The position numbers and the translations under genes are program-made. Shown piece by piece: positions 1 through 6,975 of a stretch of 9,804 bases of DNA; the stretch's first letter is position 1, and every line of letters starts with the position of its first letter. Under the pieces are notes generated by a model, which made no database searches, was not told where the DNA came from, and saw only the letters and a program-made list of their open reading frames with translations. The DNA comes from Pseudomonadota bacterium (GTDB taxonomy: Bacteria > Pseudomonadota > Gammaproteobacteria > Steroidobacterales > Steroidobacteraceae), in the NCBI GenBank assembly GCA_021808035.1, contig JAKBCG010000073.1, forward strand, positions 1 to 9,804, written 5' to 3'.

Positions 1-522
1 GCCTCTTGGAGCCCGAGCGCCCGGGCGCGCGCGCTCGGCGCACCGGTCGAGCTCGATGCCTCGAAGCTCGAGCCGGGCCAGATGGTCGTGGTCGCGTGGC
101 GCGGCCAGCCGATCTACGTCGTGCGCCGGACCAAGGACGTCATCGCCCATCTCGGCGACCACAACGAATTGCTCGCGGACCCGAACTCGGACAACTCGGT
201 GCAGCCCGACTACATCAAGGCGACCGGTGCCGCGCGGGCGCGCAATCCCGAATACTGGGTGGGCCTCGGGGTCTGCACCCACCTCGGCTGCGCGCCGACC
301 AGCGCGCCGGTGCGGCGCGGCGAGTTCCAGGTCGCCGGCGTCGATCTCGGCAAGGACTGGCCGGGCGGATTCTACTGCGCCTGCCATGGTTCGAAGTACG
401 ACGCGTCGGGGCGGGTCTTCAAGAACGTACCGGCGCCGAAGAACCTCACGATTCCGCCGTATGCGCTCGGCAAGGACTTGCGAATCGTGGTCGGCGTCGA
501 CGACGCTTCGCAGAACGCTTAA
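1..522 (+). CDS. petA: Ubiquinol-cytochrome c reductase iron-sulfur (Rieske) subunit, 5' end cut off by the window
   Basis: This is the [2Fe-2S] subunit of cytochrome bc1, which takes an electron from ubiquinol at the Qo site and passes it to cytochrome c1 on the periplasmic side of the inner membrane. The frame is open from base 1 to the TAA at 520-522, giving 173 residues. Cluster box 1 is CTHLGC (fragment residues 92-97) and box 2 is CACHGS (126-131), supplying the two Cys and two His ligands plus the disulfide cysteines. A conserved VPAPKNL proline-rich loop follows. The missing N-terminus, by family comparison some 30-45 residues, should carry a Tat-type signal and membrane anchor; the fragment opens in the hinge region (SWSPSARA). 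Box 2 has Ala where CPCHGS is usual. The gene lies 21 nt before petB, in the usual petABC order. Identification is secure. Confidence 0.96.
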   Translation, partial: ASWSPSARARALGAPVELDASKLEPGQMVVVAWRGQPIYVVRRTKDVIAHLGDHNELLADPNSDNSVQPDYIKATGAARARNPEYWVGLGVCTHLGCAPTSAPVRRGEFQVAGVDLGKDWPGGFYCACHGSKYDASGRVFKNVPAPKNLTIPPYALGKDLRIVVGVDDASQNA

Positions 523-543
523 ATCCGCAGGAGAGCCTGACCG

Positions 544-1809
544 ATGTCCGCATCATCCGATTCCGCCGGCGCCGGCAACAGCCGGGGCTTGATCGCCTGG
601 ATCGACGCGCGCTTTCCGATGACGAAGCTCTGGAAGGAGCAAGTCGCGGAGTACTACGCGCCGAAGAACTTCAATTTCTGGTACTTCTTCGGTTCGCTCG
701 CGATGCTCGTGCTCGTGAACCAGATCATCACCGGCATCTTCCTGACGATGGACTACAAGCCGAACGCCGCAGAAGCATTCGGCTCCGTCCAGTACATCAT
801 GAACGACGTCGAGTGGGGCTGGCTGATCCGCTACATGCACACGACCGGCGCGTCGGCGTTCTTCATCGTCGTGTACCTGCACATGTTCCGCGGGCTGATG
901 TACGGGTCGGCGCGCAAGCCGCGCGAGCTGATCTGGATCTTCGGCTGCCTGATCTTCGTGCTGCTGATGGCCGAAGCATTCATGGGCTACGTCCTGCCGT
1001 GGGGCAACATGAGCTTCTGGGGCGCCCAGGTGATCACCTCGCTGTTCGGGAGCCTCCCGGTGATCGGCGGGAGCCTCCTCGAGTGGATCCGCGGCGACTA
1101 CGTGATCGCGGACGCGACCTTGAACCGCTTCTTCGCGCTGCACGTCGCGGCGTTGCCGCTCGCGCTGATCTTCCTCGTGATCGCGCACCTGATGGCGCTG
1201 CACGAGGTCGGCTCGAACAATCCCGACGGGATCGAGATCAAGAAGCTCAAAGGCCCGGACGGCCATCCGCTCGACGGCATCCCGTTCCATCCGTATTACA
1301 CGGTCAAGGACATGGTCGGCGTCGCGGGCTTCCTGTTGATCTTCTGCGCGGTGATCTTCTTCGAGCCGACGTTCGGCGGATTCTTCCTGGAACGCGCGAA
1401 CTTCACGCCGGCGAATCCGCTGCTGACTCCGCCGGACATCACGCCGGTTTGGTATTTCACCCCGTTCTACGCGATGCTGCGCGCGGTGCCGTCGTTCGCC
1501 GGCACGCAGGTCTGGGGCGTGCTGGTGATGGGATCGGCGATCGTGATCCTGTTCTTCGTGCCCTGGCTCGATCGCTCGCCGGTCAAGTCGATCCGCTACA
1601 AGGGGCCGATCTACAAGGTCATGCTCACGCTGTTCGTGCTGTCGTTCGTCACGCTGGGCGACGTCGGGATGCATCCACCCGCCGGCATCTATCCATTGCT
1701 GGCGCGCGTCGGCACGGCGGTGTACTTCGCGTTCTTCCTGCTGATGCCCTGGTACACGAAGATCGATCGGGTGAAACCGGTGCCGGAGAGGGTTACGGGT
1801 CATGCTTAA
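544..1809 (+). CDS. petB: Ubiquinol-cytochrome c reductase, cytochrome b subunit
   Basis: This is the multi-spanning, di-heme core of cytochrome bc1 (421 aa) and holds the Qo and Qi quinone sites. The ATG follows an AGGAG ribosome site (about 530-534) in the 21-nt gap after petA. Heme ligands are visible as two His pairs: H99 and H113 (spacing 14) in helix B, and H200 and H215 (spacing 15) in helix D. Hydrophobic helices run at about 45-66, 92-118, 124-146, 198-220, 253-274, 320-343, 356-376 and 385-408, so eight in all. The HEVGSNNPDG segment after helix D is typical of the family. The Qo motif, PEWY in mitochondria, is PVWY here (residues 301-304), a variant I recall from beta- and gammaproteobacteria. 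It is fused-type cytochrome b, not split b6/subunit IV. Its end overlaps petC by 8 nt, suggesting translational coupling. Confidence 0.98.
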   Translation: MSASSDSAGAGNSRGLIAWIDARFPMTKLWKEQVAEYYAPKNFNFWYFFGSLAMLVLVNQIITGIFLTMDYKPNAAEAFGSVQYIMNDVEWGWLIRYMHTTGASAFFIVVYLHMFRGLMYGSARKPRELIWIFGCLIFVLLMAEAFMGYVLPWGNMSFWGAQVITSLFGSLPVIGGSLLEWIRGDYVIADATLNRFFALHVAALPLALIFLVIAHLMALHEVGSNNPDGIEIKKLKGPDGHPLDGIPFHPYYTVKDMVGVAGFLLIFCAVIFFEPTFGGFFLERANFTPANPLLTPPDITPVWYFTPFYAMLRAVPSFAGTQVWGVLVMGSAIVILFFVPWLDRSPVKSIRYKGPIYKVMLTLFVLSFVTLGDVGMHPPAGIYPLLARVGTAVYFAFFLLMPWYTKIDRVKPVPERVTGHA

Positions 1810-2539
1810 GCGACTCTGGTTGATTGCGGCGGTTCTCCTTCCGTTCGGGGCGGCGGTCGCCCAGGAGGTGCCGCTCCAGCACGTGCGCACGAACATCAAC
1901 GACATCCAGTCGTTGCAGCGCGGGGCGCGCGACTTCATGAACTACTGCTCGGGTTGCCACTCGTTGCGCTACCTGCGCTACGAGCGCATGGCGAAGGACC
2001 TGCAGATCCCGCTGCCGTTGCTCAAGAAGAACCTGATGCTGACCTCGAAGAAGCCGCTCGATCACATCCTGTCGGCGATGCCGCCGGCGGACGCGGTCAA
2101 GTGGTTCGGCGTCGCACCCCCGGACCTCACGCTGATGGCCCGGTACATGGGCAAGGACTACATCTACTCGTTCCTGAAGGGCTTCTATGCGGACAAGAGC
2201 CGGCTGTGGGGGGTGAACAACCTCTACAAGCCGAACGTCGCGATGCCGTTCGTGCTGGCGACGCTCCAGGGCGTGCAGAAGCCCGTCTACAAGAGCGTGA
2301 CCGACGCCTCGGGGCACACGCGCATGGAACTGGTGGGCGTGACACCTGGCACGGGCGGTTCGATGACCCCCGCGCAGTACGACGAGTTCGTCACGGACAT
2401 CACCAACTTCCTGAACTACACGGCGGAGCCGATCAAGGCGGAGCGGCGCAAGCTCGGCGTGTACGTGATGCTGTTCCTCGCGTTGTTCTTCGTGCTCACC
2501 TACCTGCTGAAGAAGGAATACTGGAAGGACGTTCATTGA
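1802..2539 (+). CDS. petC: Ubiquinol-cytochrome c reductase, cytochrome c1 subunit
   Basis: This 245-aa c-type cytochrome accepts electrons from the Rieske cluster and reduces soluble cytochrome c. Residues 1-20 form a Sec signal peptide ending AVA-Q, so the mature protein is periplasmic. The covalent heme site is CSGCH (49-53), and the likely sixth heme ligand is Met148 in the NVAMPF segment. A C-terminal helix (about 219-236) followed by KKEYWKD anchors the protein in the inner membrane with a short cytoplasmic tail. The ATG lies inside the end of petB, with a GAGAGGG ribosome site about 10 nt upstream within petB. It is the last gene of the petABC operon; a GC hairpin lies directly downstream before sspA. 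Confidence 0.97.
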   Translation: MLKRLWLIAAVLLPFGAAVAQEVPLQHVRTNINDIQSLQRGARDFMNYCSGCHSLRYLRYERMAKDLQIPLPLLKKNLMLTSKKPLDHILSAMPPADAVKWFGVAPPDLTLMARYMGKDYIYSFLKGFYADKSRLWGVNNLYKPNVAMPFVLATLQGVQKPVYKSVTDASGHTRMELVGVTPGTGGSMTPAQYDEFVTDITNFLNYTAEPIKAERRKLGVYVMLFLALFFVLTYLLKKEYWKDVH

Positions 2540-2544
2540 AGGCG

Positions 2545-2569
2545 CGGCCGCGGCGGCTGGCCGCGGCCG
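2545..2569 (+). promoter_or_regulatory. Intercistronic GC-rich hairpin between petC and sspA
   Basis: CGGCCGCGG (2545-2553) and CCGCGGCCG (2561-2569) form a perfect 9-bp inverted repeat around a 7-nt loop, starting 5 nt after the petC stop. No T-run follows, so it does not look like an efficient intrinsic terminator. It could protect the petABC message from 3' exonucleases or attenuate read-through into sspAB. The structure is seen directly; its function is inferred. Confidence 0.5.
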
Positions 2570-2591
2570 GCGTGATCAGGAGACGGCGGTC

Positions 2592-3209
2592 GTGACTCGC
2601 CGCGCGGTGATGACGTTGTTTTCCGGGCCCACCGATCCGTGGAGCCATCGGGTCCGCCTGGTGCTCGCCGAGAAGGGCATCGCGATCGACGTCGTCAGCG
2701 CCGGAGGCGACGAGTTGCCCGAGGACCTGCTCGAGTTGAACCCGTACCACAGCCTGCCGACCCTGGTCGACCGCGATCTGGTGCTCTACGATTCGAGGGT
2801 CATCATCGACTACCTCGACGAGCGCTTTCCCCATCCGCCGCTGATGCCGATCGATCCGGTGACCCGGGCGCAGTTCCGGGTCGCGCTGTACCGGGTCGAG
2901 CGCGACTGGTACGGGATCGCCGGCGACATCCAGTCCGACCCGCAGGGCAAGGCCGCGGCCCAGGCGCGCAAGGTCCTCGGCGAGGCGATCAGCGCGAGCG
3001 CCGAGGTGTTCCGCGCGAAGCCGTTCTTCCTCAGCGACGAGTTCTCGCTGGTCGATGCGACCATCGCGCCGATCCTGTGGCGCCTGCCGTTCCTCGGCGT
3101 CGAACTCTCCGCCCAGGCGCAGCCGGTCGTGAAGTACATGCACGGGATCTTCTCGCGCCCGACGTTCCGGGCCGCGCTGACCGAGGCCGAGCGGAGCATG
3201 CGCGCGTGA
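2592..3209 (+). CDS. sspA: Stringent starvation protein A, GST-fold RNA polymerase-associated regulator
   Basis: SspA binds RNA polymerase in the cytoplasm and alters transcription during starvation and stress. The 205-aa product closely resembles E. coli SspA: VMTLFSGPTD at the start of a thioredoxin-like domain (about 6-80), LNP..S.PTLVDR (49-61), then YLDERFPHPPLMP (74-86) leading into the helical GST C-terminal domain, with FFLSDEFSLVDA and ALTEAER near the end. P80-H81-P82 corresponds to the surface pocket (PHP) needed for E. coli SspA activity. The protein has a GST fold, but SspA members are not known to act as glutathione transferases. The GTG start is favoured by AGGAG at 2578-2582, 9 nt upstream; the alternative ATG at 2610 (residue 7) would cut into conserved sequence. 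It overlaps sspB by 4 nt, and placement after petABC is common outside the enterics. Confidence 0.96.
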   Translation: MTRRAVMTLFSGPTDPWSHRVRLVLAEKGIAIDVVSAGGDELPEDLLELNPYHSLPTLVDRDLVLYDSRVIIDYLDERFPHPPLMPIDPVTRAQFRVALYRVERDWYGIAGDIQSDPQGKAAAQARKVLGEAISASAEVFRAKPFFLSDEFSLVDATIAPILWRLPFLGVELSAQAQPVVKYMHGIFSRPTFRAALTEAERSMRA

Positions 3210-3637
3210 AGCCGCGTCGGCCGTACCTGCTGCGGGCGCTGCACGAATGGATCAGCGACAGCGGCGAGACGCCGCACGTCGTGGTCGATGCGAGCGTCGA
3301 CGGCGTGGTGGTGCCCCGGCCCTACGTGAAGGACGGCAAGATCGTGTTGAACGTCAGCCTCGGCGCGACGCGAGGGCTGCAGCTCGGCAACGACGCGTTG
3401 TCGTTCGATGCACGGTTCGGCGGCGCGAGCTTCTCGGTGTACGTGCCGGTGCGTGCGGTGCTCGGGGTCTACTCGCGCGAGTCGGGGCAGGGGATGATCT
3501 TCTCCGAGGGCGATGCCGACCCGGATCCCGGCGATGCGCCGAGCCCGCCGCCGCCGACGAGCGCCGGCGAAGGGGCGGCGCCGGGCGGCAAAGGCGGCAA
3601 GTCGGGAAAGCGGCCGAAGCTCCAGGTGGTCAAGTAG
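3206..3637 (+). CDS. sspB: ClpXP protease specificity-enhancing factor SspB
   Basis: SspB is an adaptor that binds ssrA-tagged proteins from stalled ribosomes and tethers them to ClpX for degradation. The 143-aa product begins with the family hallmark RPYLLRALHEWI (5-16), followed by TPHVVVD, VVPRPYVKDGKIVLNVS and FDARFGG in the substrate-binding domain (about 1-105). A flexible linker rich in Pro, Gly and Lys follows, and the protein ends in RPKLQVVK (136-143), the ClpX-binding XB tail (RPALRVVK in E. coli). The GTG start is part of GTGA, overlapping the sspA stop, and gives the correct N-terminus. The linker is shorter than in the 165-aa E. coli protein and becomes basic toward the end, whereas the E. 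coli linker is acidic. Confidence 0.96.
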   Translation: MKPRRPYLLRALHEWISDSGETPHVVVDASVDGVVVPRPYVKDGKIVLNVSLGATRGLQLGNDALSFDARFGGASFSVYVPVRAVLGVYSRESGQGMIFSEGDADPDPGDAPSPPPPTSAGEGAAPGGKGGKSGKRPKLQVVK

Positions 3638-3640
3638 CCC

Positions 3641-3678
3641 CCGGCGCGACGCCGGACCGGAAGCGCGCGCACGGTCCG
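3641..3678. terminator. Overlapping GC inverted repeats in the convergent sspB/yraN spacer, possible bidirectional terminator
   Basis: Two inverted repeats occupy the 45-nt spacer. CCGGCG (3641-3646) pairs with CGCCGG (3650-3655) around a 3-nt loop, and CGGACCG (3653-3659) pairs with CGGTCCG (3672-3678) around a 12-nt loop. They share three bases, so they are mutually exclusive. Neither strand has a clear T-run after the stems, so termination here is inferred mainly from position between two converging genes. Confidence 0.4.
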
Positions 3679-3682
3679 CCCT

Positions 3683-4072
3683 TCAGCGGCAGCGGAACGC
3701 GTCGCGGACCCAGGTGAGTCGGGCGCGCTCGTCCGGCGGCCCGTCGATCCCGATCACGTCGAAGCGGACTCGCGCGTCGCGCCAGCGGCGGCCCTGCATC
3801 AGGAACCGCGCGGTCGTGCGCATGATGCGCCGCTGCTTCGCCGCGGTCACGGAGTGCAGCGCGCCCCCGAAGTCCGCGCGTGCGCGCTGGCGGACCTCGA
3901 CGATCACGAGCGTCCCGCGGTCGTCGCAGACCAGGTCGAGCTCGCCGATGCGACAGCGGAAATTGCGGGCGATCACGGTCAGTCCTTGCGACCCGAGGAA
4001 TCGCGCCGCGAGCTGCTCCGCGGCCGCACCGCTCGCTGCGCGCGGCGAAGGATGATCGGCCGTCCCGTGCAT
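3683..4072 (-). CDS. yraN: YraN family (UPF0102) nuclease-fold protein
   Basis: This 129-aa protein belongs to the YraN family, which has a restriction-endonuclease-like fold; its role is poorly defined and may concern DNA processing. The core motifs are in order: RNFRCRIGELDLVCDD with G43-E44-L45-D46, then LVIVEVRQR with E59-V60-R61, then SVTAAKQRRI and the closing RFDVIGIDG...WVRDAF. These acidic residues match the PD-(D/E)xK-type active site; Arg in place of Lys in the EVK position also occurs in E. coli YraN. ATG at 4072 is the only in-frame start seen between the lpoA stop and the conserved region. yraN follows lpoA by 120 nt on the same strand, the usual partner order, and converges on sspB. 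Family assignment is firm; function is not. Confidence 0.92.
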   Translation of the reverse strand: MHGTADHPSPRAASGAAAEQLAARFLGSQGLTVIARNFRCRIGELDLVCDDRGTLVIVEVRQRARADFGGALHSVTAAKQRRIMRTTARFLMQGRRWRDARVRFDVIGIDGPPDERARLTWVRDAFRCR

Positions 4073-4192
4073 GCGCGCAGTATCGCGCCGGTACGCCGCC
4101 CGAGTCGTCGCGCCTTTCTGGCGGGAATCGACTGTTTTGCGCCGGGATTCGCCGACGGCGCGCCGCGTGGATCGCCGTCGCCGCCGCGGCGG

Positions 4193-5992
4193 TCAGAGGG
4201 GGTTCGGCACCCCGTCGCGGATCACCGCCCAATCGAGTCCGCGACGGATCCGGCCGAGGTCGTCGAGCCGCAGCCGCCCGGTCACGCCCGAAAGCTCCGT
4301 GCCGCCCGCGAGGTAACCCGAGCGCAATGCCGGGACCAGGCGGTAGGCGTCGAAGCCGAATGCGTACAGGCGGCCCCAGCGCGCGCTCCGGTTCGGCCAG
4401 GCCGCATCCACCGACGCACGGATCTTCGCGGTCACCGGGTCCGCGGAGATCATCCACGGCATGTCGGGGAAGCGCATGCCGTCGACGTCGGAGTTCGCGA
4501 CCGGACTCGGCGCGTAGCCGTCGGGCATCGAGTACACCGGGATGTCGCCCGCATAGTTGAACTTGAGCTGCGGCATCACGAGCCGGGTGATGCTCGGCGG
4601 ACCGGCGACGAACACGAAGGTCGCGTCGGCGCGGTGGGCCGCCGGCCCACCCGGGGTCGTGCCGATCTCGAGCGTCGTCCGGATGATGTCCGTGAAATTG
4701 ATCTGTCCCGGCGCGTAGCGGCCCACCGCCAGCACGCCGCCGCCGTGCCGGTCGATCTCGGCCCGGAACGCATCGATGACGCGCTGACCCCAGTCGCCCT
4801 GCGGGACGATCGCGATGCCGTGCAGGCGGCCATCCGCGACCAGGCGTCGCGCGACGATCCGCGCCTCGTCCTCCGGACGCAGCGCGAACTGGTAGAAGTC
4901 GCGCGGTGCCGCGATCGAGTTCGCGAGGAAGTTCAACGCGAGGATCGGCACGCGGCCGCTCGACAGCGGCGCGATCGCGGCCACGTCCTGCTTGGTCAGC
5001 GGGCCGACGATGAAGTCGGCCCCGTCGGCGAGCGCCTGCGAATACACGGTCGCGATCGGGTGCGACGCGACGTTGTAGATCCGCACCCGAGGCCGCGAGG
5101 CGGCGGCCTGCTGGAAGTAGGCCGCGAGGAAGCCGTCCCGCACCGCGACGCCGGCGGCGCCGGCCGGCCCCGACAGCGGTAGCAGCAGCGCGACCCGCCG
5201 CGGGAACCGGGTGACCGCGCGCAACGCCTGCTGCTCGGCGGCGGTCACGGTGGCGTCGGCCGGATGATCCGGGAAATGCGCCCGCCAGGCCGCGAGCGCG
5301 CTCGTGACGCCGAGCGGATTGCGGTCGAAGTCCCGCGCGACCGGGCCGAGTGCGAGCCATCCGGCGACGACCGGGCTGGTCTCGGGCGGGCTCGCGAAGG
5401 AGGCGCCGCGGGCCGCCGCGGCGCGGATCTGCGTGAAGAGCTGGTCGCGGTTCGCGCGCACCGCCGCAGGGTCGGGGAGCCAGCGCTCGCGTTCGACGTA
5501 CGCGCGTACGCCGGCGGCCACGTCGCCGACCAGGAAATCGGCCTGGCCGCGCAGTCCCCAGTACTCGGCGGCGTCGCCGGGCGCGCCGGGCGGCTGGATC
5601 CGGGCGAGATCACGCAGCGCCGCCTCGCCGTCATGATTCGCAACGCCGACCGACGCGCCGACCAGCGCGCGCAGCACCGGGAACCGCACGCTCGCCGCGG
5701 GCGATACGCTGGCGAGCGCCTGCTGCGCGGCGTCTGCGTTGCCTGACGCGAGCCACTGCTGCGCGCTCTTGAGTTCGTCGTAGTCGCGATCCTGGGGATG
5801 AGTGGAGGCGAGCGTCGCGTAGGCCTCGGCGGCCTGCGCGTGACGGCCTTGCTCGGCGAGGGCGGCCGCGTCGGCGTTGCCCCCGGCACCCGGGAGCTCG
5901 ACCGGCCGGACGAGGCTGCAGCCGGCGAGCGCCACGCTCGCGATCGCGAGTGCCCAGATCGATCTCGATGGACGTCGTCGGAACGCTGCCAT
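4193..5992 (-). CDS. lpoA: Outer-membrane lipoprotein activator of penicillin-binding protein, LpoA/LppC family
   Basis: LpoA is anchored in the outer membrane and reaches through the periplasm to stimulate PBP1A in peptidoglycan synthesis. The 599-aa product starts with a signal peptide ending in the lipobox LAGC (Cys25 acylated; Ser at +2 fits outer-membrane sorting). Residues of about 40-255 are alpha-helical with TPR-like alternation (ALAEQGRHAQAAEAYATLA). From about residue 263 (RRVALLLPLSG) to the end it has the periplasmic-binding-protein type 1 fold, with FIVGPLTKQDVAAIAPLS and VPILALNFL. The length is near that of pseudomonad homologues and below the 678 aa of E. coli. ATG at 5992 gives a well-formed signal peptide; an AAAAGGG stretch lies about 10 nt upstream. 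It is transcribed divergently from rsmI and precedes yraN, as in E. coli. Confidence 0.94.
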   Translation of the reverse strand: MAAFRRRPSRSIWALAIASVALAGCSLVRPVELPGAGGNADAAALAEQGRHAQAAEAYATLASTHPQDRDYDELKSAQQWLASGNADAAQQALASVSPAASVRFPVLRALVGASVGVANHDGEAALRDLARIQPPGAPGDAAEYWGLRGQADFLVGDVAAGVRAYVERERWLPDPAAVRANRDQLFTQIRAAAARGASFASPPETSPVVAGWLALGPVARDFDRNPLGVTSALAAWRAHFPDHPADATVTAAEQQALRAVTRFPRRVALLLPLSGPAGAAGVAVRDGFLAAYFQQAAASRPRVRIYNVASHPIATVYSQALADGADFIVGPLTKQDVAAIAPLSSGRVPILALNFLANSIAAPRDFYQFALRPEDEARIVARRLVADGRLHGIAIVPQGDWGQRVIDAFRAEIDRHGGGVLAVGRYAPGQINFTDIIRTTLEIGTTPGGPAAHRADATFVFVAGPPSITRLVMPQLKFNYAGDIPVYSMPDGYAPSPVANSDVDGMRFPDMPWMISADPVTAKIRASVDAAWPNRSARWGRLYAFGFDAYRLVPALRSGYLAGGTELSGVTGRLRLDDLGRIRRGLDWAVIRDGVPNPL

Positions 5993-6033
5993 ACGCTGGG
6001 TACCCTTTTGCAGCCCGCGGATTCGAGGCGCGA

Positions 6034-6062
6034 ATTATAGTGGCAAACGCCGCTCCCGGCAG
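6034..6062 (-). promoter_or_regulatory. Predicted lpoA-yraN promoter
   Basis: Read on the minus strand, 6039-6034 is a perfect TATAAT -10 box in otherwise very GC-rich DNA. At 17-bp spacing the -35 position (6062-6057) reads CTGCCG, only 3 of 6 matches to TTGACA. Transcription would begin near 6027, leaving a leader of about 35 nt before the lpoA ATG. The -10 box touches the rsmI GTG start on the other strand. Prediction only. Confidence 0.6.
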
Positions 6063-6921
6063 ATTGCACGTGGTCGCGACGCCGATCGGCAACCTCGGCG
6101 ACCTGAGTCCGCGGGCGCGCGAGACGCTCGCGGCCTGCGCGCTGATCGCCGCCGAGGATACCCGTCACAGTGCGGTGCTGTTGCGGCACTTCGGGATCAC
6201 GACTCCTCTGGTGTCGCTGCACGAACACAACGAGCGCGCGCGGACGCCGGCGCTGATCGCCCGGATCGCGGCCGGCGACGATGTCGCGCTCGTCAGCGAT
6301 GCCGGCACCCCGGCGATCAGCGATCCGGGCGAGGCGCTGGTGCAGGCGGCCGCGGCGGCGGGGATCGAGATCGTCGCGGTGCCCGGCCCGTGCGCGGCGG
6401 TCGCGGCACTGTCGGTCGCGGGCCTGCCGACCGCGGGATTCGCGTTCGAAGGCTTCCTGCCGGCCCGGGGCAGCGCACGCCGGCGGCGCCTCGGCGAGCT
6501 CGTGACGGAGCGCCGGACGCTCGTGTTCTACGAGGCACCCCACCGCCTGCGCGAGATGCTCGAGGACAGCGCGGCCACGCTCGGCCATGAGCGCCGGGCC
6601 GCGGTCGCCCGGGAGCTGACCAAGCTGCACGAGCAGGTCGAGCGCGGCGAGCTCGGCGGGCTCGCCGCGCTCGCGGCGCACGAGCCTTCGCTCGCACGCG
6701 GCGAACTCGTCGTGGTGATCGAGGGCGCCGCGGCAGCCGCGACGACCGACACGGCCGCGGCGGATCTCGATCGTGCGCTGCGCGTGCTGCTCGCGGAACT
6801 GCCGCTCGCCCAGGCGGCGCGGCTCGCGGCGCGGCTCGCCGGTGCGCGTGACAACGAGGCGTATCGGCGCGCGCTCGCGCTGCGCGCCGCCGACGGCCCG
6901 TCCGACGATCCGGTCACCTGA
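6040..6921 (+). CDS. rsmI: 16S rRNA (cytidine(1402)-2'-O)-methyltransferase RsmI
   Basis: RsmI uses S-adenosylmethionine to methylate the 2'-O of C1402 in the ribosomal decoding centre. It has the tetrapyrrole-methylase-like fold: VVATPIGNLGDLS (11-23), AAEDTRHS (37-44), SDAGTPAISDPG (86-97) and VPGP (114-117), followed by TAGFAFEGFLP and LVFYEAPHRL. The chosen GTG at 6040 yields 293 aa, close to the 286 aa of E. coli, has a GAGG ribosome site at 6025-6028, and aligns with the short leader before LxVVATPIGN in homologues. An in-frame ATG at 5950 would add 30 unrelated residues and run into the divergent lpoA gene, so I reject it. The partner enzyme RsmH, which methylates N4 of the same nucleotide, is encoded about 1.1 kb downstream. 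The promoter probably lies within the lpoA 5' coding region. Confidence 0.95.
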   Translation: MANAAPGRLHVVATPIGNLGDLSPRARETLAACALIAAEDTRHSAVLLRHFGITTPLVSLHEHNERARTPALIARIAAGDDVALVSDAGTPAISDPGEALVQAAAAAGIEIVAVPGPCAAVAALSVAGLPTAGFAFEGFLPARGSARRRRLGELVTERRTLVFYEAPHRLREMLEDSAATLGHERRAAVARELTKLHEQVERGELGGLAALAAHEPSLARGELVVVIEGAAAAATTDTAAADLDRALRVLLAELPLAQAARLAARLAGARDNEAYRRALALRAADGPSDDPVT

Positions 6922-6937
6922 GGCGTGCGATGCCGAG

Positions 6938-6963
6938 CGGCGCGTGGTGCGCCGGCTTTTGTT
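6938..6963 (+). terminator. Probable intrinsic terminator of rsmI
   Basis: CGGCGC (6938-6943) and GCGCCG (6949-6954) form a 6-bp all-GC stem with loop GTGGT, followed two bases later by TTTTGTT (6957-6963). It begins 16 nt after the rsmI stop and lies just before rnpB. The T-run is short. Its end overlaps the TG of the candidate rnpB extended -10. Confidence 0.55.
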
Positions 6964-6968
6964 ACTCT
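6960..6968 (+). promoter_or_regulatory. Candidate extended -10 promoter for rnpB
   Basis: TG at 6960-6961, one base, then TACTCT (6963-6968) gives an extended -10 arrangement placed 8 nt before the predicted RNA start at 6976. TACTCT matches TATAAT at only half its positions and no -35 box is visible at the right distance, so this is tentative and rests mostly on spacing. Confidence 0.35.
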
Positions 6969-6975
6969 AGAGGCC

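Noticed and set aside
6..1823. Long plus-strand open frame across petA and petB (605 codons)
   Set aside because: It is out of frame with both recognised genes, is dominated by Arg, Ala, Gly and Asp, and arises from high GC third positions.
553..1938. Minus-strand frame of 461 codons opposite petB
   Set aside because: It is the antisense shadow of a well-conserved gene, with composition rich in Arg, His, Glu and Asp and no motifs.
3630..5360. Long minus-strand frame of 576 codons antisense to sspB's end and overlapping yraN and lpoA
   Set aside because: It overlaps two recognised genes on the same strand in another frame, is Arg/Ala rich, and has no recognisable domain.
5950..6039. ATG at 5950 as the rsmI start
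   Set aside because: The added 30 residues have no family counterpart and the extension would overlap the divergent lpoA start; GTG 6040 has a ribosome site and fits homologues.
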